A stretch of 64,000 nucleotides of DNA, from assembly GCA_036971475.1 (NCBI GenBank), contig JBAIZL010000002.1, forward strand, positions 235,854,643-235,918,642. The letters run 5' to 3'. The notes beneath the pieces were generated by a model. It saw nothing but the letters and a program-made list of their open reading frames with translations. It did no database searches and had not been told where the DNA came from. Position 1 is the stretch's first letter. Every line of letters starts with the position of its first letter. The DNA comes from Prosapia bicincta (lineage: Eukaryota > Arthropoda > Insecta > Hemiptera > Cercopidae). The translations under genes were made by a program, and so were the position numbers. Shown here one piece after another: positions 1 to 11,419 of the stretch.

Positions 1-153
1 GATTAAGAAACAGCTAGTCATGAACAACAAGATATTAATTGAATTCTCAAAGAACAAAACAGTTTTAAAATTCCAATCTTAGTTGGCAACCAGCAATAAT
101 GGATCACTACTGCAATAAAAAATGAAAGAGTTGTGTAAATTCAGTTCACTTAC

Positions 154-417
154 CATTGTTATTTGTAGAGTTGACCAGTATGGTTTGAAACGAGAACAGT
201 TTAACTATTTCAGGCACCATAATCTGGTTGGCAGTGTAAAGAACAAACACACTAGGTGCATGAATACCAGGCTGGTAAATCAAAGATTCTAATGTTAGAA
301 TAAATGAAGAGAGCGATTTTCCTGCCACAACAATCACCGGAGTTGAATAAACTGAATTGCCAATTAGACTTCTGTTTGTCAATAGAGCAGGGTATATGGC
401 TTCTTGACGGGCAGTTA
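154..417 (-). CDS. POMGNT1-like exon, start of GT13 domain
   Basis: This exon of 264 nt has acceptor atgcccttag and donor GTAAGT at 153-148, and ends in phase 1. It encodes VTARQEAIYPALL, then STPVIVVAGKSLSSFILTLE, IYQPGIHAPSVFVLYTA and VPEIVKLFSF. This is the first beta-alpha-beta unit of the GT13 (GnT-I/POMGNT1) fold: a hydrophobic strand, a helix of the R-L-L-x-SLL type, and a second strand. The next exon lies beyond position 1. Confidence 0.75.
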
Positions 418-824
418 CTAAGGGCATAAATCAATAAAAACTCAAGTTTTGTTATTTTTACTATGTTTTACTAATAGTTTTTACTATGAATATTACTCTG
501 AGCAATTCGGTCAGTTTTTCGTGTTTCAATAATTTTGTAAATGCAACTTACAAATTGTTTTCCCTCCATGGCTTTATGAGCAAAATCAGTGTTAAAGTTG
601 GTACTAAGTTAATATGGTCTATAGATATAAGATGCTGTATGTAAAGTGTTTTCATTATGGTATGAAACCCTGATCGATGCAGTGTTTGAATTACATTAGA
701 AAATTAGAGTTAATCATATTAAAAAAATAGACAAGTATTTCTTGATTTTACAAATTTTAAGGATAATATTTACAGTATGTCCAACCACCCAATTCTAAAC
801 ACTGAGGGTTTAGGTGAAGCTTTT

Positions 825-892
<68 letters not shown>

Positions 893-1278
893 TTCAGACA
901 CACACACACACATACATATACTCTCACATATCCATACTCACACACATACATACACACACGTTAACACACATGTGCATACACTACACACACATGCTAACTC
1001 ACATGTGCACATGCGGGCACACTCATACACATACTCACACACACACACACTAATGCACATGTGCGCACACACACACACACACACACACATACATACATAC
1101 ACACAAGCTCATGCACAAATGCTAGCACACACATACACACACACACAGAATGTATCCAGGGAGATATCAGGATATAACCCCCAAATTTTTGAAGTAAATA
1201 ATGTGTACAAGAAATCTAATATTAAAAACATTAAATAATCAATAACCCATCATAGTACTAATTAGATAATTAAAAAGA

Positions 1279-1351
<73 letters not shown>

Positions 1352-1459
1352 GTTTATTATTAATTGTAAACAATTGTTTCCACTACTAAGTGCAATAATT
1401 TTACCTTATGTGATGAGGCACCTTTCGGTCATTCGACCATTGTCAAATCACTATATAAA

Positions 1460-1539
<80 letters not shown>

Positions 1540-4323
1540 CATGTGAATTTATGTCATGTTCAAGTAAAACACTACTGATTGGAACAGTGATGTTTAATAT
1601 AATTTAATGTTTACTTTATTTCAGAAAGCTGATCTAAAGATTTTTAACTGAGTAAATAAAAACCCACTAACTTCAATATAAAAATCTTTTATTTTACTAA
1701 AATTACTTTCATTACATTTCGATTACATGGTAATCACCTTCAGAAGTATTATTATTGTATTTTATAGTACTTCTAATGATGATTACGATGTAATCGAAAT
1801 GTACATGAAAAAATATTAGTAAAATATAAGATTTTTATATTGTGGTTAGTGGTTTTTTCTGTATCTAGTTAAAATTACTCTACAGTGCTTAAGATATTTA
1901 ATAACTAAAAAGTATTTTTTATATAACTGTTTAAACAAATTTGTTACAAAGAAACTTTTATGTGGTTTACTGTCATATTCATAACAGTTAATTCTGTGCC
2001 AGAACTGTTTAATCACTGGTATTTAATGGATTATAATAAAAGGAAAATCAAAAAAATTGAAATAAAATACTAAGAGGAAATTCTGTAAAATTTAGTGTAT
2101 TCAGATACTTCCTACCAGACAAATACAAAACGTCATTAATGAAATTGACGCTGATAAAAGTTTTGTTAAATGTTCATAAGGACAATTTTATGTACCTGTA
2201 CGGTATATTATTAAGTTTAGTGGATATTTCTATTATAGCAACAATAGGATATCTATCAACCACAACATCACATATTGGGTTGAATTGACAAAAGTGTTGT
2301 TGAAATAATTTTGGCTTTCTTTGTTTGTACAAACCCGTTTGTGGGCCGTCGACACACTAGCATGAAGAGCTAACTGACCCTCATGCGGGCTATATCGTCA
2401 TGTTTTTCAGACATCTCAGTAGTAGGCGAATGAAACCAGTTTTTTCTATTAGTTTCTAGGACATTACTGGTGATATGTTTTTATATTTGGTTCCTGGGAT
2501 TTACGATTAATGTTTATGTGATATAAAAGCTTTACCCATGTCAGCTCCTTAGCCAAAAATATCACAATTATTTGCTATCAAATCCATAAAAAGCAATTAA
2601 ACCTCTTCTCCACAATCAGTTAACAATTAATTACAAAACATTTTACCTGCACAGAATTCCTCACACTGCAACTCCGCTATAGTGTTGCAAACTTTTTCTC
2701 TCATTTTATTGAGTTGTGGCCTTGGGTCAGGACTCACTGCCATTGGAGTTACTGTGAAAGGGATGATAAAGTTGACTTAATATGAAAACAAATTATATAG
2801 GCTCTAAATGTTTTTAAAACAATTTAATTTTAAATTTAAAATTACTATTTTTACTATTACTATTTACTATTATAATTAAAATTACTATTTAATTTTACTA
2901 TTTTAATTTTTAAAGTTTAATATTTGAATAACAGTACATAGATATATAAAATTTTTCTAATAATAATAAATAATTGAAACGTATTTTAACTAAAGTTGCT
3001 TGTTGTAATCATTTGGAATTCACCGATTAAACTATACTTAAATAATACTCAACTAAGTGAATACTTAAGGGCTTAATTGCAAAAGCGTTTCGAAACCTTT
3101 GCTTTGTAAAAGGAATGATTGTTTTGAAGCTCTTAAGTATTCGCTTTGTTAAGTATTATTTAATTATATTTTACCTACTTGTGTCGTAAATTTAATTGTC
3201 TATAAAAAACTATTGATGACAGATTAGGCCTAATTTTGAAATTAGTTTTTATTTGGTACTTATAATATTGTTACTTTAAATAATACATGACATTTGACTT
3301 AATTTTTACTTAGCCAATATTATTAATAATTTTTATTGGCCTAATGCCTGTAACTGGAAAATCTTCAGTAAAGATCTCAGAGTACGAACATTGCGGTTAA
3401 TATTTTTTGTTTCTAAGAGATTATAAACAATGTTTAAAAAATTGTGTGAATTCTCTTGTTAATGATGTTTCAACATTATTTTAGGTAGAAACTTTACAAT
3501 ATTTTGACTTTCACAAACTAAAAAAAATTTAATCTAAAGAAAACTGTTTCCTCTGTTCATTACATCTGATTATGACTGCATAGGCAGTCAGAAATGTTTA
3601 GTTCTGTGGGTTAAACAAAGTATAACACTAAGTACATGACTGAATTATAAATTCGTGCTGAAATTACAAAAGTTCGACCTAAACCGATTTGATTATTAAT
3701 TATTCCTGGTAACATTGGTTAATTTGAAACTAAACTGCTATTCTAAGAGCACAGTACTGAGAATATAAATGGAAAATCCCACAATATTGCTAACAGAATC
3801 TAATAACAGAAGACATGCAATTTTAAAAATGTTTAAAACTTGTTCTTCATGTTTAGATGAAATACAGAGGAATAGGAAAAATTTACTTGACAAATATTAA
3901 TAAAAGTGCATCTGTTGTTCGAACAAAACACTCACTATGTCTAGGTACACAGATGTGTTCGTCAATTACATCCCCCCATTGGTCGTTTTTGGCATAAGTC
4001 AAATTCTCCAAAGACGTGAATCCGTTAATCCCTTTCTGTGATATCATGTACCACTGAGATCGAAATTGTAGGTCTTGTATTTTTCCGCTACCTAAAACAA
4101 ATGAGATATACATAAAGAAAACTAGAAAATTTTAAATAATTTTAATGTTATTAAACTAACATTTAATTTAATTCGATAAATGGTGAATAAGTTTGATAAC
4201 CTTAATTTTGTTTTACTGTATGTAAATAGAATGGGCACCAATTTAACCCAAACAGTGCATAATACAGCCCAATATTATGGAGAATATACCAAATGTTCAA
4301 GTACACACATATGCATGCACCTG

Positions 4324-4355
<32 letters not shown>

Positions 4356-7300
4356 TACACAGACAGAGACACACAAACTGAAACACACACACACACACAC
4401 GGTACAGAAATATTTCGGAAGGTGGAGGAAATCCAAAATACATCAAGTATAGGTCAAATTGTATAAGATTGCATTAGGCTCTTAGGTGGAAATTGTGTAT
4501 TTGTCGTCTAGAAAATAACAGGCACTGTCATCAACCCTCAATGAAACCATAATCACGATCTACCCATCCTAACCCTTAGACAATCCTATTAGCATGCTTC
4601 CGTGAACGCCCAATGCCTTATTAACATTTGTTAATATTTATACTATACATTAAAAACTATTATTATGTAACAAAATAATGAGTCAGCGGAAGTCCAAAGG
4701 TTTATGTTTTTGAAAAGGACCTGAGAGCACAGTCCACCCTCCTTGTCCTCGACCTCTCTCCAAGGCCCGCAGCCTTCAAGTTCCAGCTTATAAAGTTTTA
4801 CCTATACATAGATGGCAATATCAGGAAGTGCACATGATTACAATATTCAACAAAATTAATAAACGGTTCCTGGAAGGCTTGATACGGAATTAGGTGTATC
4901 ACGAAGGTTTCAAGAATTAATTAGGATTGCATTTCCCCAAAATATATATTACCATATTTTGTATTCCTTTACTCACCTAACTTATAGAGTGATGTTTTTG
5001 CCTTCTTGCTTAATTCTTTTGAAGCTTCGTCGAATGTGAAAGCAATGATAATATCATTTTCCAAAACCTGATTTGCCAGCCAATTCTCTAGTGATGTGCT
5101 ATTCTGACTGTATAGATCGAAGTTTTTCACAGCCACTACTTGGAAATGTGTGGACTCCACTATTGCAGCGTTCAACCCTCTTCGGCCGCCATTGAAATTT
5201 CCTCCAATCACACTGCACATCGTCGCAACATTTGAAACACATCTTATAAGTCATTTCAAGTGTATTATAAACACAAACTAATTTTAAATAAACTTTATAT
5301 TATACCTACAACTATTTATGTTTAACAAAGAAAGGTTAATAATACTAAAGTAGGGTTTACAAGAACATTCCTAGCAAGGATTTACAAGTACATTGCAAAT
5401 AAGGATTTACAAGCACATTCCATTTAAGGATTTATAAGTACATTCCAAGTAAGAGTTCACAAATACATTCCAAGTAAGAATTTACAAGTAAATTCCAAGT
5501 GAGGATTTACAACTACAGTCTATGGAAAGGTTTACAAGTACATTCTAAGTAAGGGTTTACAAGTACATAACAAGTAAAGATTTACAAGTACATTCCAAGT
5601 AAGGATTTAGAAGTACAGTCTATGGAAAGGTTTATAAGTACATTCCAAGTAAGGGTTTACAAGCACATTCTATGTAAGGGTTTACAAGTACATTCCAAAT
5701 AATGGTTTACAAGTAGGACCTACATTCCAAGTAAGGATTTACAAGTACATTCCAAGTAAGGGTGTACAAGTACATTACAATTTAGGATTTACACGAACGT
5801 TCCAAGTAAGGATTTACAAGTATATTCCAAGTAAATGTTTACAAGTACATTCTAAGGAAGAGTTTACGAGTACATTCCAAGTAAGGGTGTACAAGTACAT
5901 TGCAATTTAGGATTTACACGAGCGTTCCAAGTAAGGATTTACAAGTATATTCCAAGTAAATGTTTACAAGTACATGCTAAGGAAGAGTTTACGAGTACAT
6001 TTCAAGTATAAGTATTATTAAGTACATTCCAAGTAAGGATTTACAAGTAGAGTTTAGGGAAAAGCTTACAAGTACATTCCAAGTAAGGATTTACAAGTAC
6101 AGACCATGCAAAAGATTACAAGTACATTTCATGTAAGGTTTAAAAGCACATTCTAAGTAAGGGTTTACAAGTACATTCTGAGTAATGGTTTACAAGTAGG
6201 GCCGACATTCCAAGTAACAATTTACAAGTACATTCCAAGTGAGGATTTACAAGTACATTCCAAGTAAGGATTTAAAAGTACATTCTAAGTAAGGGTGTAC
6301 AAGTACATTTAATTTAGGATTTACAAGAAGGTTCCAAGTAAGGATTTACAAGTACATTCCAAGTAAATGTTTACAAGTACATTCCAAGGAAGAGTTTACA
6401 AATACATTTCAAGTATAAGGATTAACAAGTACATTCCTAGTAAGGATTTACAAGTACTTTCCAAGTAGGCCCTAAGGATTTACAAGTACATTCCAAGTAA
6501 GGGTGTACAAGTACATTTCAATTTAGGATTTACAAGAACGTTCCAAGTAAGGATTTACAAGTACATTCCAAGTAAATATTTAAAAGTACATTCCAAGTAA
6601 GAGTTTAAAAGTACATTACAAGTAAGGATTTACAAGTATATTGCAAGTAAAGATTTACAAGTACTTTTCAAGTAAGGATTTACAAAAACATTCCAAGTAA
6701 GGATTTACAAGTACATTCCAAGTAAGGATTACTTGTACCTTTTATTAAAAAACAGTAATATGTAAATATTCAAGAAAACACACACATTTTTGTAATTATA
6801 AAAGTCATGTCAGATAGAAAACAGAAAAGGAAAACATGAAAACGTTTATATGACTGCAAATCGTAATAAGGGCATGGTAGGAAGGAATTATTTATTTACG
6901 GGAGAAAAAAGTTAATGCACGTGAAAGTAAATTTAAAAACTTAATATATACAATAATCATTTAATGTTTTCATAGAGAAAAATACGTATTTAACGATGTG
7001 AAATAGATACTAGGCGGCGTACTAGACAAAACTTGACCTAATAGTGTTTGTCTGCACTGTGGCGTTTTCTATCACATTGCCGTATGCGTCAAAATAATCA
7101 GTACTGAAACAACTGAGATTTTATTTTATTTTAGTTTCTTTTATTTAGATAGTTTTCTCGGCAGCAGCAAAAACTAACCTCAAAGGAAATACGATTGATA
7201 GTCGGCACAGATGATCGAGAAGGCAACTACAGCTTTTCAATTACTTATTATTATTTGGTTTATTTTAATTAACAGGATTTAGCTTATTTAATTTTACCTA

Positions 7301-9407
7301 ACTTTACTTTTGAATTACCATGATTATCTTGTTTCATGGTATTAGTACAGAATATGTCCCCTTTATTATGTTTACATTTTTATTATTATTTATATTAACA
7401 CATATATATATCTACACATACTATATCCTTTTCTAATATTATTATTAAAATCCAAAATTGCTTAATATGTCTACTATCATCTATTTAAATTCAATTATTA
7501 TAATTAATTTGCACATAATTTTGAGTATTCAAGTTAAATTTTACGTATTTTAGAGTCTTGTTTACTTTCAAACATTTTAAGGTTAATTTCTAGTTACTTA
7601 GGCTATGCGTTTTAACAAACAATCCTTTTAATTCACTAATAGACTCTGGTTAACATTTGCCTATTTATAGGTTAACCTAATTAGTTATCACATGCTAGGC
7701 ATTTAATAAAAACTTCCTGCTGATACTTATATACTAAGTCAAAGGATTTCATACATTTTTCAAGAATAAAGCCATATCAGATAAAATTATTTAAACACAA
7801 TACGTTTATTTCCACTTCAGGCAAACGGTTGAATGGAAATCAATTTTGAATATTTGTTAATTAATTTAGCTAACCTAAGAGAGTGTTCAGTCCCTTAGGT
7901 TATTCAATTTTTTGTTAATTTTTATTTTAAGTTAATATATTTTGAAATAAAATTTTATCTAAAAGAAAATTAAAATGTTTATATGACCTTATACTGCAAA
8001 ACGTTAGGTATCTTCCATGGTTGGGTTTTCTTTGGGCCTCTTCACAGCTCCCATGGGGTTTGGATGTAGGCTTCACTGCATTGCATGGCGTCGGTGAATT
8101 TTGTTAAGTTCGGATTCTTTTTTCATTTTCTTGGTCGAGATGTTGGTAGAAACATATATGAGCCTCAGCTCACATATTTGTACACTACCCGGGTCACATC
8201 GTAGCACTTTATACGGACTTCTTACCACATATTGGGTCGTTAATGGTTCTGCGTGTATCAATACGACCTCACTCGATCACTGTTCAAATTGTTCTGACTA
8301 AGCGCACCTTTTTGGCTTCGTCGTCCCCGATTTCTTCAAACTTCCACCTTTCCGATGTGCATCTTACATTTTTAACCAATGAGAAAGCCGTTGCTATGGT
8401 GACTGACTTTGTTTATTTTGTAATTTTGAATTTTAATTAGTTTCAATTTTTGTGAGACTTTTCTTTACTCCAATGTGTTATTTCAATTTTTTATTTCCAT
8501 TCAATAATTTGTTTAACTTTATTTCTTCTAATTTAATTAACTTGCTGTTTCTTCTTGCTAACTCAAACTTCGACGGTAGTGCTGTCGCTGCAGTGTGGCA
8601 AGATCGTTAAACCATCTCCTCATGCGGTTTTTTTACCGAAACTATTATAACTTCATGTTGGATAACCTCAATTTTTTAGGCTATTATGTTTTAATTTAAA
8701 ATTTGCATCTTTACAGAAATACAACTCTCCCTAGCTATGCCTAATTTACTTTCCGCACATTTTTATACTTATATTCACTATCCCTGATTATACTTGGTCA
8801 AAATTAATTTAATACTATACATTTTGGCTGGGCCTCACTTTTACTGTTTCATTTAAATCGGTCTATTAGCCGTTAGCCTAATTAATGTTGTGTTGGTTTA
8901 TAATTTATTCTAACATTCCCAGTTTGTCTATTTAGTTCTAATTACCTTAGTTTACATTGATTTTCCCTATATTTAACATTTTTTATTATAATACTATGAA
9001 ATAATTGGAATATTAGTTGATTGATCTATTTAACTATTCTAGGCCTAGTTACATTTATCTGTACTAACACCAGATTTATTTGCATCGGTCATTCTGGCCG
9101 TTGCAAGCTGATACAGTTTCAGTATGCTTATTTTGGCGCATGCAGTATTTTATAAACATGCTGATTATGGTAATTGCCATTGGAGAGAGCAATTGTGTTA
9201 ATCAGGTTTTGCAATTTCACACAAACACTATGTTGGTAAACAAACTGCACACTTACTATTTTCCTTGTATGCAAAGCTTTGGCTGATCGTTTTTGTCTTG
9301 CCCTGTATACACGTGCACAGCAATACTGTCCTCTGGACACTCTTTCCGAATACCGCAGTTAGGTAAGATCTCAGATATATTAATACTACCCTGCGGCTCC
9401 CTTTCAC
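154..9407 (-). CDS. POMGNT1-like: POMGNT1-like glycosyltransferase gene, five coding exons (partial)
   Basis: Five exons on the minus strand (9407-9257, 5212-4977, 4091-3936, 2751-2647, 417-154) total 912 nt, about 303 residues, with no stop. Every junction has AG/GT borders and matching phase: 2+1 at the first, 1+2 at the other three. The protein follows the order of animal POMGNT1: an N-terminal strand (AVHVYTGQDKND..PKLCIQGK), the stem-domain core (GGRRGLNAAIVE), QWYMISQKG, a cysteine linker (VCNTIAELQCEEFC) and the start of the GT13 domain (TPVIVVAGKSLSSF). POMGNT1 transfers GlcNAc to O-mannose in the Golgi. The GNRP-like motif usual after the first GT13 strand reads GKSL here, so this may be a divergent insect paralogue with another substrate. 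The catalytic acidic motif would lie beyond position 1. The signal-anchor exon was not found; it must end in phase 1. Assignment is from recalled family similarity. Confidence 0.75.
826..1147. repeat. (CA)n microsatellite
   Basis: A pure CA tract of about 65 bp is followed by about 255 bp of interrupted CA with CATA, CATG and CTCA variants. Cysteine-Valine and Threonine-Histidine reading frames here are products of the repeat, not genes. Confidence 0.97.
1281..1348. repeat. (TA)n microsatellite
   Basis: Sixty-eight bases of pure AT dinucleotide inside an intron. Confidence 0.97.
1462..1538. repeat. (TA)n microsatellite
   Basis: Seventy-seven bases of AT dinucleotide, 113 bp from the previous TA tract. 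Confidence 0.97.
1660..1856. mobile_element. foldback element with paired ends
   Basis: Two arms of about 90-95 bp (1660-1757 and 1768-1856) are near-perfect reverse complements, starting AAAAACC-ACTAAC and including CAATATAAAAATCTT and ATTTCGATTACAT. The centre is only about 10 bp. Each arm holds the layout CTRAWGRT, GATTAC stem, GTAATC, GAAATG that recurs at other loci in this window. It looks like a head-to-head dimer of one repeat end, or a MITE. No target-site duplication was identified. Confidence 0.7.
2647..2751 (-). CDS. POMGNT1-like exon, cysteine-rich linker
   Basis: This exon of 105 nt has no ATG and was found by reading between its neighbours. The acceptor is tccctttcacag, the donor GTAAAA at 2646-2641. 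It encodes TPMAVSPDPRPQLNKMREK then VCNTIAELQCEEFCA. The spacing N-x-x-R-x-x-x-C-x(8)-C-x(3)-C matches the arginine and cysteine linker between stem and GT13 domains in POMGNT1. Phases on both sides agree with the flanking exons. Confidence 0.7.
3039..3162. repeat. short inverted repeat
   Basis: The arms 3039-3077 and 3120-3162 are imperfect reverse complements sharing TAAATAATACT and GAATACTTAAG. The loop of about 45 bp includes CGTTTCGAAAC. It lies in an intron of the POMGNT1-like gene and may be a small foldback element. Confidence 0.55.
3936..4091 (-). CDS. POMGNT1-like exon, end of stem domain
   Basis: This exon of 156 nt follows the acceptor tcatttgttttag and ends at donor GTGAGT (3935-3930). 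It encodes SGKIQDLQFRSQWYMISQKG and continues to CVPRH. The W-x-M/F-x-x-x-KG pattern corresponds to the last strand of the stem domain. The reading frame stays open past the donor to 3883, but only the GTGAGT donor gives the phase needed by the next exon. Confidence 0.75.
4304..4400. repeat. interrupted (CA)n microsatellite
   Basis: CA-rich stretch with CATG, CAGA and AACTG interruptions. Confidence 0.9.
4470..4745 (+). repeat. dispersed repeat, copy 1
   Basis: This stretch matches 48470-48742 in the same orientation. Shared blocks include AACCCTTAGACAATCCTATT, GTGAACGCCC, ACTATACATTAAAAA and GAGTCAGCGGAAGTCCAA. The similarity continues weakly to about 4825 (TATAAAGTTTTACC..AGATGGCA), which corresponds to the unoccupied form of the site where a hAT-like element sits in the second copy. 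Confidence 0.75.
4977..5212 (-). CDS. POMGNT1-like exon, stem-domain core
   Basis: This exon of 236 nt has its acceptor at atgtgcag and a donor GTGAGT at 4976-4971. It encodes VIGGNFNGGRRGLNAAIVE, then a strand with FDLYSQNSTS, then IIIAFTFDEASKELSKKA and SLYKLG. This is the most recognisable part of the gene: the glycine-arginine-rich turn, the D-x-Y segment and the TxDEAS..L...A..L..LG helix are the hallmarks of the FAM3/ILEI-like stem domain found in POMGNT1. Confidence 0.8.
5350..6732. repeat. 25-bp minisatellite in an intron
   Basis: About 55 copies of a 25-bp unit (core GGATTTACAAGTACATTCCA then AGTAA) fill 1.4 kb of the 4-kb intron between the first two exons. Copies are diverged (about 10-20 percent). 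A 125-bp block of five units, marked by GGGTGTACAAG and ACACGA-CGTTCC variants, repeats at about 5761 and 5886, so the array grew by multi-unit duplication. Confidence 0.95.
6733..9250. other. intronic sequence without recognised genes
   Basis: AT-rich sequence between the minisatellite and the first exon seen. Short open frames at 8073-8440 on both strands have no recognisable motif. The 8000-8400 stretch is less AT-rich than its surroundings and could be an old mobile-element fragment, but this is not supported. Confidence 0.4.
9257..9407 (-). CDS. POMGNT1-like exon, N-terminal part
   Basis: This exon of 151 nt encodes GEREPQG through CIQGK. The acceptor is ctctaattgcag and the donor is GTAAGT at 9256-9251. 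The last two bases (TA) join the first base of the next exon to give TAT (Tyr), making the junction QGK-Y-VIGG. It matches the short N-terminal strand before the stem domain of POMGNT1 proteins. Two cysteine-bearing motifs (NCGIRKECPED) are typical of a secretory-pathway lumenal protein. Confidence 0.7.
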
Positions 9408-9526
9408 CTGCAATTAGAGTAAATAAATATACGTGATCAATCATACAACGTATTCCTCGAAGTTAACATTTTCTAATGACCGTTGAAGCTGTTTAAGAGT
9501 GAAAAGGTATTGTAAAGGATTAAACA

Positions 9527-9564
<38 letters not shown>
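9527..9564. repeat. (CA)n microsatellite
   Basis: Nineteen CA units followed by a GCGCGCGCAC alternating stretch. Confidence 0.95.
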
Positions 9565-9565
<1 letters not shown>

Positions 9566-10342
9566 GTGCGCGCGCACGTCATGTCATTTGTTTGTTGTGT
9601 ATTGTCCGTTCGCATGCTTTATTTTCGACACAAGTTAGTCAAATGCACTTGGTCTGGAGTATATGGCAATCGTAATGAGACGAGTTTTGATATGATCGCG
9701 TAAGGTACTGTAGATAAATTAAAGGTACAGACAACAAATTTAATTTCAATGTAGAACTGTTCTTGGAAAAACTGTGTTTGATTAAACTTTCTTTTAATTT
9801 ATTTTTTTGTTCGTTTTTTTGTTTAATTACATTTTTAAGAGGAAGAGTTTACCGGGAATTCCGGAACTAGTTGAGAACTCCTGCCGCAGACATTTGTAGA
9901 GCAAGAATACGTGATTTAAGGAATTCGACGGATATTACATTTATTATTAGAGTCGATATGTAAAGTTATTTAAATCAACAAAGTTTGTACAGTTAGATTA
10001 AACATGGGCAAATGTAACTGGTTAAACAATAACCCCTCCTCGGGACTCACTCCTCCCCGCTTCGTCAAATACCCTTTGGGTGATTTGTTGTTTACTTATC
10101 AAGAGCAGGAACTCACTATCAAAGCAGAAAAGCAAATGTATTAAAAACAATTATTTTCTATAAAAGAACTGGCCTTCAAGTAATTAATAAAAAAAGACAG
10201 TTCTGGAACTTCCGACGAAAGTATATACATACTAAAAATAATCTCAATAATTAAGAAGTCAACAATATCGTAACATATTCTTGTAAAGTATTCAAATAGT
10301 TGAATTTTCCATAGATATTTATGGTTTATTGAACCTAAAAAA
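9565..10342. other. no recognised feature
   Basis: Sequence upstream of the first identified exon of the POMGNT1-like gene. The missing 5' exon could be here, but no candidate with a signal-anchor and a phase-1 donor could be recognised. Confidence 0.3.
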
Positions 10343-10344
10343 TA

Positions 10345-11067
10345 CTGGGTCATCAAAAAAAATGCCTTGATTAAAAAAATTATAACTGAAACCCTTTAAA
10401 AAGTACTTCAATTATTACAAATGGAAACTGTACAGGAAAGGGTTTTTTGGTACCTTAGTAAGTTTCTATGTGGGGCGCATCTGTGGCTCGCCAGACATCG
10501 AATCTGTAGTAGATTTCACACCAAGTGCGTTGAAACATTTCTGGAGTCACAGTGTTGAGGGCGGCCGTGATGCGCTCGCGCTGAAGCTCCAAGTCACGTA
10601 TCTTCTCAGCGTAGACTATGTTGGTTATGTACCTGCATAGAAAGAAATCCAAAGGGGTAAGGTCTGGGCTTCTGGGCGGCCAAGGAATAGGAGCACCTCT
10701 GCCAATCCTACCATTAGGAAACCTGGTATTCATGACGTCACGTACAGCGAAGATGGTAAAGGAGAGCTCCATCTTGCATAAAAATGACACCCTGTTTTTG
10801 TTGTTCAATTTCGTCAATCTGAGGAAACACAAACACTTCTAGCATTTCCAGATAAATTATACCTGTAATTGTTCTTTCAGTAAAAAAGAAGGGCCCCACA
10901 AGTCGGTCATGAAATAACCCGTACCACACATTCACTTTTGGAGAGTCTATACGATAAAAAATTCACGCCTTTCCTGAACATTTTTCACTGTTAACCATTA
11001 AACTTTCTTAAATAGTTTCTGAGTTGCGATTTTTCTAAATTAAGGCATTTTTTTTGGGATGACCCTA
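10345..11067 (-). mobile_element. internally deleted mariner-type transposon with both ends
   Basis: Inverted ends are present: left CTGGGTCATCAAAAAAAATG (10345) and, read on the minus strand, right TAGGGTCATCCCAAAAAAAA followed by TGCCTTAATT. Both are flanked by TA (10343-10344 and 11068-11069), the target site of Tc1/mariner elements. At 723 bp it is about half the usual 1.3 kb: the right end is followed after about 120 bp by the middle of the transposase, so the N-terminal DNA-binding half and first catalytic Asp are deleted. Confidence 0.85.
10455..10946 (-). pseudogene. mariner transposase, C-terminal half, frameshifted
   Basis: Reading the minus strand, the first frame gives SPKVNVWYGLFHDRLVGPFF, then EVFVFPQIDE and VIFMQDGA. 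Near 10780-10790 the frame shifts by one base. The second frame gives FAVRDVMNTRFPNGRIGRGA, PWPPRSPDLTPLDFFL, then VTPEMFQRTW and HIETY before a stop. The second and third catalytic Asp of a D,D-x34-D mariner-like triad are visible (QDGA; SPDLTPLDFFL). The first Asp and the helix-turn-helix region are missing, so it cannot be active. Confidence 0.85.
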
Positions 11068-11419
11068 TACAGCTAACGTTATTAATAAGTTAGTATATTA
11101 CATAGATATATTTACTGTTTACTTATTACATAATAATTAAATGTTCCTTAGACATGAACTTCAACTCACTGATAATGTACAATGGATAAAATAACATAGC
11201 CTACAACTAAAAAACACATAATGTATGGAATTACACATCATATTATTTTACCTCAATTTATTGGAAACTACATTTCAAAATGATTTTAACACAACCTCAA
11301 AGTAAAGACGATATCTGTTAACACTAACCGCCCTGTTTGGTGCCGGTAATATCAGGGAAAATTCGTTTATCTTCCGATTGTTAAGCACTTTTATAAAGTT
11401 CCTTGACTAATTCAGTTGC

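Larger units (their letters stand above)
418..2646 (-). other. intron of the POMGNT1-like gene
   Basis: This intron lies between the linker exon and the GT13 exon. It contains a CA tract, two TA tracts and one foldback element (listed separately). No further coding sequence is seen. Confidence 0.6.

Noticed and set aside
757..1238. Reading frames of Cys-Val and Thr-His repeats over CA/GT tracts (also 18838-19168, 58256-59210, 61332-62001)
   Set aside because: They are translations of dinucleotide repeats and exist in several frames and on both strands.
3883..3935. Extension of the POMGNT1-like exon to the stop at 3883
   Set aside because: The GTGAGT donor at 3935 gives the phase needed by the exon at 2751. 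A later GTAAAT donor would break the frame, and the extension has no family similarity.
8073..8440. Short frames on both strands
   Set aside because: No motif, splice context or repetition supports coding.
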